This document shows positions 58,857 through 64,000 of a stretch of 64,000 bases of DNA, one piece after another (the first letter of the stretch is position 1; each line of letters begins with the position of its first letter). The DNA is from an uncultured Pelagibacteraceae bacterium. Its GTDB lineage: Bacteria > Pseudomonadota > Alphaproteobacteria > Pelagibacterales > Pelagibacteraceae. Made by a program: the position numbers and the translations under genes. The notes beneath the pieces were generated by a model. The model made no database searches. It was given only the letters and a program-made list of their open reading frames with translations, and was not told the DNA's origin. The DNA is taken from the NCBI GenBank assembly GCA_902580335.1, contig CACHKE010000003.1:1-64000 (forward strand), in the 5' to 3' direction.

Positions 58857-59581
58857 TTTTTGATAAATTTAGCAATATAATTTACTGATTTATCATTACC
58901 TACACTCCATTTGTTTTTTATTAAATTAAAATTCATTCCATCTATACTATCAAGCTCAAGACCATTTTTTTCAAGTATTGAAATTAAATCCTCAGGTTTT
59001 AAAAATTTTTCCCATTCATGTGTTCCTATTGGAAGCCAACGCAATATATATTCAGCTCCTACAATTGCAAAAATATAAGATTTTAATGTTTTATTTAGGG
59101 TTGCAACAAACATAATCCCATTTTTTTTTAATAGTTTACTGCATGACTTTAAAAAAAAATTCACGTCCTCAACATGTTCTACAATTTCCATATTTAAAAT
59201 AACGTCAAATTTATCGATTGTATTAAATTTCTCAGGTGATGAGCAGAAATAATCTATTTGAAGATTATTTTTTTTTGAATGAAGTTTTGCTACTTTTATA
59301 TTCTTTTCAGATGCATCAATACCAGTAACCTTAGCACCCAACTTACACATAGGCTCTGATAACAAACCTCCACCACATCCGATATCTAGAATTTTGATAT
59401 TTTTAAGAGGAATCTTAGTATTATCGAGTTTGAATGTTTTAATAATATTTTTTTTAATGTATGAAATTCTAATTGGGTTAAATTTATGTAATGGTTTAAA
59501 TTTACCCTCTGGATTCCACCATTCCTCAGCAATTTTAGAAAATTTTTCTATTTCTTTTTTATTAATTGTGTTATTTTTCAT
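58853..59581 (-). CDS. ubiG: Ubiquinone biosynthesis 3-O-methyltransferase
   Basis: EIEKFSKIAEEWWNPEGKFKPLHKFNPIR, LDIGCGGGLLSEPM. Confidence 0.94.
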   Translation of the reverse strand: MKNNTINKKEIEKFSKIAEEWWNPEGKFKPLHKFNPIRISYIKKNIIKTFKLDNTKIPLKNIKILDIGCGGGLLSEPMCKLGAKVTGIDASEKNIKVAKLHSKKNNLQIDYFCSSPEKFNTIDKFDVILNMEIVEHVEDVNFFLKSCSKLLKKNGIMFVATLNKTLKSYIFAIVGAEYILRWLPIGTHEWEKFLKPEDLISILEKNGLELDSIDGMNFNLIKNKWSVGNDKSVNYIAKFIKN

Positions 59582-59647
59582 TAGTTAGTTGACTTTATAT
59601 TCAACATGTATTTATTCAATATTTTTTAAATTAAAAAACATTCTATC

Positions 59648-60868
59648 ATGAAAATCGTAGTATTAAAATTTGGAGGTACATCAGTTGGCACTATAAAAAA
59701 GATAAAAAGAGTAGCTAAAATAATTATTGATTACAAAAAAAAGAACTACAAGGTCATTGTGGTTTCATCAGCTATGAGTGGTGTGACAAATGAGTTAATA
59801 AAAAAATCTTTTGAAATAAGTGATAGTTTTTCAGAATCAGAACATGATGTTTTGGTTTCTTCAGGTGAGCAAGTTGCGTGTTCCTTAATAGCTGGACGAT
59901 TAATTCATGAAGGATATGAATCTAGATCTTGGTTATCTTGGCAAGTTCCGATTTTGACCAAAGGGAAATATAAAAATTCAAGAATAAATAAAATTAATAA
60001 AAAAAATATCTTAAAATATTTAAAAAAAGGCGGCATACCAGTAGTCACTGGGTTTCAGGGACTAAATGATGAAAATAGAATAACGACTATAGGAAGGGGC
60101 GGATCCGATGCAAGTGCAATTATGCTCGCAAAGTTCTTCAAAGCAGAGAGATGTATAATTTATACTGATGTAGAAGGAGTATACACAACTGATCCTAACA
60201 AATTGAAAAATGCAAAAAAGATCAAAGTCATTTCGTACGAAGAAATGTTGGAGATGGCATCACTTGGTGCAAAAGTCATGCAACCAGTTTCAATACAAGA
60301 TGCACGATTAAATAGAATTGATATTGAGGTAAAATCATCTTTTTTCAAAAAGTCAGGAACAGTTATTACTAAAAGATCCAATATTGTTAATAATAAAATT
60401 GTTACCGGAATTTCCTCAACTCAAAATGACTCAAAAGTTTCTTTGATAGGTGTTAAGGATAAACCAGGAGTTGCTGCTGCGATTTTTAAACCATTATCTA
60501 AAAATTTAATAAATGTTGATATGGTTGTTCAAAATATTTCTGCTAATGGTAAAGAAACAGACTTAACATTTACAATTAAAACAGATGACTTGAATAAAAC
60601 AAAAAAAATTATTCAACAAAATAAAACTATTAATTATAGAAAATTACTTTTTGAGAAAGGTGTTTCAAAGATTTCGGTAATTGGAGTTGGTATGATTACA
60701 ACGCCTGGTGTAACTTTTAGAATGTTTCAATCATTGGCAAATAAAAAAATTAACATCAAAGTAATCTCAACATCTGAGATTAAAATTTCAGTTTTGATTG
60801 ACAAAAAAAACACACAAAAAGCTTTGATTGCGCTTCATAAAGAATTTAAACTAGATCAAAAAAAATGA
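59648..60868 (+). CDS. lysC: Aspartate kinase
   Basis: [34 protein letters not shown] domains. Confidence 0.95.
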   Translation: MKIVVLKFGGTSVGTIKKIKRVAKIIIDYKKKNYKVIVVSSAMSGVTNELIKKSFEISDSFSESEHDVLVSSGEQVACSLIAGRLIHEGYESRSWLSWQVPILTKGKYKNSRINKINKKNILKYLKKGGIPVVTGFQGLNDENRITTIGRGGSDASAIMLAKFFKAERCIIYTDVEGVYTTDPNKLKNAKKIKVISYEEMLEMASLGAKVMQPVSIQDARLNRIDIEVKSSFFKKSGTVITKRSNIVNNKIVTGISSTQNDSKVSLIGVKDKPGVAAAIFKPLSKNLINVDMVVQNISANGKETDLTFTIKTDDLNKTKKIIQQNKTINYRKLLFEKGVSKISVIGVGMITTPGVTFRMFQSLANKKINIKVISTSEIKISVLIDKKNTQKALIALHKEFKLDQKK

Positions 60869-61986
60869 GCATCAGACCATTTAGAGATATAATCAGACCA
60901 TTTAGAGATATAAAAAGAAGAAAAACGAGAGAGATTCATGTTGGTCAAGTAAAAGTTGGTGCAGACAATCCAATATCTGTTCAGTCAATGACTAATACGC
61001 CTACAACCGATACAAAAGCTACAATCAAACAAATAAATGAAATTACTGCGGAGGGAGCTGATATTGTCAGAGTTTCTTGTCCTGACGAGTCCTCGACTAA
61101 GGCCTTAAAAGAAATAATAAAACATGTTGACGTACCTATAGTTGCTGATATTCATTTTCATTATAAGAGGGCAATTGAAGCTGCAAAAAATGGTGCTAGC
61201 TGTTTAAGAATAAATCCTGGAAATATTGGAAATATAAGTAAAATCAAAGATGTTGTTAAAGCAGCTAGAGACTTTAATTGTTCAATCAGAGTAGGTGTAA
61301 ATGCTGGATCTTTGGAAAAAGATATTTTAGAAAAATATAAAGAACCTTGCCCAGAAGCTTTGGTTGAAAGCGCTCTAAGAAATATAAAAATTCTTGAAGA
61401 TGAAGATTTTTTTAATTTAAAAGTAAGTGTGAAATCATCAGATGTTTTTTTATCAATAGAAGCTTATCGACAGTTATCAAAATCTATAGATTATCCACTA
61501 CATTTAGGAATTACTGAAGCCGGGGGCTTTATTCCTGGGAGTATAAAATCATCAATTGGCCTTGGCACATTACTTTTAGATGGTATAGGTGACACAATTA
61601 GAATTTCTCTATCTGATAATCCTGTCAAAGAAGTTAAAATTGGAAATGAGATATTAAAATCTCTTAACTTAAGAGAAAGAGGAGTAAAAATCATTTCTTG
61701 CCCTTCCTGTGCAAGACAGGGTTTCCAGGTAATTGAAACTGTGAAACTTTTGGAGGAAAAACTTTCTCATATTAAAACTCCAATAACTCTCTCTGTTATA
61801 GGCTGTGTGGTTAATGGCCCGGGAGAAGCGGCTTTAACCGATGTAGGAATAACTGGCGGCCAAAAGGGCAATAACATGCTCTATTTGTCTGGAATGCAGT
61901 CTGAAAAAGTTTTGACTAAAGATATGATTAAAAAAGTTGTTAGTGAAGTTGAAAAAAAAGCATCTAAAATAAATAAATTAAAATGA
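60865..61986 (+). CDS. ispG: 4-hydroxy-3-methylbut-2-enyl diphosphate synthase (GcpE)
   Basis: [41 protein letters not shown]. Confidence 0.96.
   Translation: MSIRPFRDIIRPFRDIKRRKTREIHVGQVKVGADNPISVQSMTNTPTTDTKATIKQINEITAEGADIVRVSCPDESSTKALKEIIKHVDVPIVADIHFHYKRAIEAAKNGASCLRINPGNIGNISKIKDVVKAARDFNCSIRVGVNAGSLEKDILEKYKEPCPEALVESALRNIKILEDEDFFNLKVSVKSSDVFLSIEAYRQLSKSIDYPLHLGITEAGGFIPGSIKSSIGLGTLLLDGIGDTIRISLSDNPVKEVKIGNEILKSLNLRERGVKIISCPSCARQGFQVIETVKLLEEKLSHIKTPITLSVIGCVVNGPGEAALTDVGITGGQKGNNMLYLSGMQSEKVLTKDMIKKVVSEVEKKASKINKLK
60871..60912 (+). repeat. Perfect tandem duplication of 21 bp (ATCAGACCATTTAGAGATATA x2)
   Basis: Read directly; encodes [14 protein letters not shown]. Confidence 0.98.
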
Positions 61987-63056
61987 TACCATTAAAAACC
62001 ATTAATGATTTAATTGATAAACATGCATTATTAGAAAAAGAATTGTCCTCGAGTGAAATTGACAAAAGAACCTTTGCTGAAAAATCTAAAGAATATGCGG
62101 ATCTTTGTGAAATTATAAAAACTGCTAAATTCTATATTTCTTTTGAAAAAAATAAAAAAGAAATTCAGACGATTTTAGAGGATAAAAATTCTGATCCAGA
62201 TTTATTAAAAATGGCTGAGGCTGAATTAATTGATTTAAAGGTTCAAAAAGAAAAAAATGAAAAAAAATTAAAATTATTTTTATTACCTAAAGATGAAGCA
62301 GATAAAAAAAATGCAATAATTGAAATTAGAGCTGGTACAGGAGGTCTAGAAGCAAGTTTATTTGCATCAGATCTTTTTAAGATGTATGAAAAAGTGAGTA
62401 GTAAAAAAAAATGGATAGTTGAATTAATTTCTATTTCTAGAAGTGAAGCTGGTGGTTTAAAAGAAGTTATAGCATCGATAAGGGGAAACAATATTTACTC
62501 AACTTTAAAATATGAGAGTGGCGTTCATAGAGTACAAAGAGTCCCCGATACTGAAACTCAAGGAAGAGTTCATACTTCAGCAGCAACAGTTGCAGTTTTG
62601 CCGGAAGCAGAGGAAGTTGATTTGAAAATAAATGAATCTGATTTGAGAATTGATGTCTTCAGATCTGGTGGACCAGGCGGCCAATCAGTGAACACTACTG
62701 ATAGTGCTGTTAGAATTACGCATATTCCAACAGGGTTAACAGTTTCCCAACAGGATGAAAAATCTCAACATAAAAATAAAGCTAAAGGAATGAAAATATT
62801 AAGGTCAAGACTATATGAGCTTGAAAGATCAAGAATCGATAAAGAAAGATCAAAGGACAGAAAAAGCAAGATTGGTACAGGTGATAGATCAGAAAGAATA
62901 AGAACATATAATTTTCCACAAGGAAGAGTTACAGATCACAGGATAAATTTAACTTTACACAAATTAGATGAGTTTTTAGAAGGAGAAATCTTTGATGAAA
63001 TGATCGAGGCTTTAACGCTTCAGGCACAAGAAGAAAGTCTAAATACTCTAAATTAA
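61983..63056 (+). CDS. prfA: Peptide chain release factor 1
   Basis: [26 protein letters not shown]; codon-recognition region [21 protein letters not shown]. Confidence 0.96.
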   Translation: MIPLKTINDLIDKHALLEKELSSSEIDKRTFAEKSKEYADLCEIIKTAKFYISFEKNKKEIQTILEDKNSDPDLLKMAEAELIDLKVQKEKNEKKLKLFLLPKDEADKKNAIIEIRAGTGGLEASLFASDLFKMYEKVSSKKKWIVELISISRSEAGGLKEVIASIRGNNIYSTLKYESGVHRVQRVPDTETQGRVHTSAATVAVLPEAEEVDLKINESDLRIDVFRSGGPGGQSVNTTDSAVRITHIPTGLTVSQQDEKSQHKNKAKGMKILRSRLYELERSRIDKERSKDRKSKIGTGDRSERIRTYNFPQGRVTDHRINLTLHKLDEFLEGEIFDEMIEALTLQAQEESLNTLN

Positions 63057-63898
63057 TGAATATAGAAACTGCAATTACAAAAGCTTATTTAGAATTAAAA
63101 AAAAATAATAATAAAACACCACAACTAGATTGTGAATTGATAATGTCAAAGGTACTTAATAAAGATAGAAAATTTATAATTCTAAATCTTAAAAAAAAAC
63201 TACAAAATCATCTTTATGAGGAATTTAAAAAACTTATATCATTTAGATTAAAAGGTAAACCTGTTGCATATTTGACTGGTTTAAAATCTTTTTGGAATTA
63301 CGATTTTAATATAAATGAAAACGTTCTAATTCCAAGACCTGAAACTGAGTTACTTGTTGAGCAAATATTAAAGATTTATAAAAAAAAAAAATCTATCAAT
63401 TTCTTGGAAATTGGTTTTGGATCTGGTTGTATTATGTTGTCTGTTCTTAAAGAAAAAATATCGTTTTTAGGCAAGGGGGTAGATTTAAGCGACCATTGCT
63501 ATAAATTGTGCAAAATCAACGCTAATAAGCTGGGAGTAAGTAACAGAATTAAATTATTTAAATCAGATATTGACAATTTCAGTTTAGGCAAATATGATTT
63601 AATCATATCTAATCCTCCTTACATCAAAAAATTTGATTTAAATAAATTGGATAGGGATATAAAAATTTATGAGCCAAAAATAGCCTTAACTGGTGGAATA
63701 GACGGCTTATCGAGTTTCAGAAAAATTATAAATAAATCTTCTGAACTTTTAAAAAAAAAAGGGAGATTAATATTAGAAATTGCACACGATCAAAAAAAAG
63801 ATGTGATTGATTTATTATTGAAAAGAAAATTTTATATTAATAAAACTGTCAAAGATTTAGCGAAAAATGATCGATGTATAATTTGTACTAAAATTTAG
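63056..63898 (+). CDS. prmC: Release factor glutamine methyltransferase
   Basis: LIPRPETELLVE, ISNPPYIKK. Confidence 0.94.
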   Translation: MNIETAITKAYLELKKNNNKTPQLDCELIMSKVLNKDRKFIILNLKKKLQNHLYEEFKKLISFRLKGKPVAYLTGLKSFWNYDFNINENVLIPRPETELLVEQILKIYKKKKSINFLEIGFGSGCIMLSVLKEKISFLGKGVDLSDHCYKLCKINANKLGVSNRIKLFKSDIDNFSLGKYDLIISNPPYIKKFDLNKLDRDIKIYEPKIALTGGIDGLSSFRKIINKSSELLKKKGRLILEIAHDQKKDVIDLLLKRKFYINKTVKDLAKNDRCIICTKI

Positions 63899-63908
63899 GA
63901 AATTTTAT

Positions 63909-64000
63909 ATGGTTACATTTAGGAATAATAATAATAGACGAAATAACTTCAGAAGGGGGGACAGAAATTTTAAATCTAATGGAGAAAGATCTAAATTTGT
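63909..64000 (+). CDS. DUF4167-like Arg/Asn-rich protein, N-terminal fragment (3' truncated by window)
   Basis: MVTFRNNNNRRNNFRRGDRNFKSNGERSKF, downstream of prmC. Confidence 0.55.
   Translation, partial: MVTFRNNNNRRNNFRRGDRNFKSNGERSKF

Noticed and set aside
1-64000. CRISPR arrays, insertion sequences, integrase genes or prophage structural genes
   Set aside because: No regularly spaced repeats and no transposase, integrase, capsid or terminase-like ORFs recognised

Overview
AT-rich, tightly packed alphaproteobacterial chromosome segment. Protein families, gene order and compactness fit a SAR11/Pelagibacterales genome (inference; no search was run). Most of the window is core metabolism and information processing: fmt-truA; dapE-dapD-argB-yidC-yidD-rnpA-rpmH; dcd-murA-hisD-infA; tRNA-His-hisS-hisZ-hisG; rpsA-ihfB-pyrF-trpF-trpB-trpA-accD-folC; aroA, lptB/lptC, kdsD; argD-argF; kdsB-pheA; an SRP RNA followed by dnaX-ybaB-recR; glcB, accA, secA, argJ; lysC-ispG-prfA-prmC. 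The least ordinary part is about 17.2-30.2 kb, a DNA-processing island. It holds a HerA-like ATPase whose frame is broken at an A9 run, a NurA-like nuclease, a divergent RpoH-like sigma factor, a large SMC/OLD-type (DUF3696-like) ATPase with an unknown partner, RmuC, a PD-(D/E)XK nuclease, an ExoI-like exonuclease and several small unknown ORFs. Upstream of the nurA-like gene, a GC-richer block of nested perfect inverted repeats can fold as a compact three-way junction. Other points: a tRNA-Thr with a degenerate T-loop, a tRNA-His without G-1 directly ahead of hisS, AccA with a C-terminal membrane anchor, and a perfect 21-bp tandem duplication at the ispG start.
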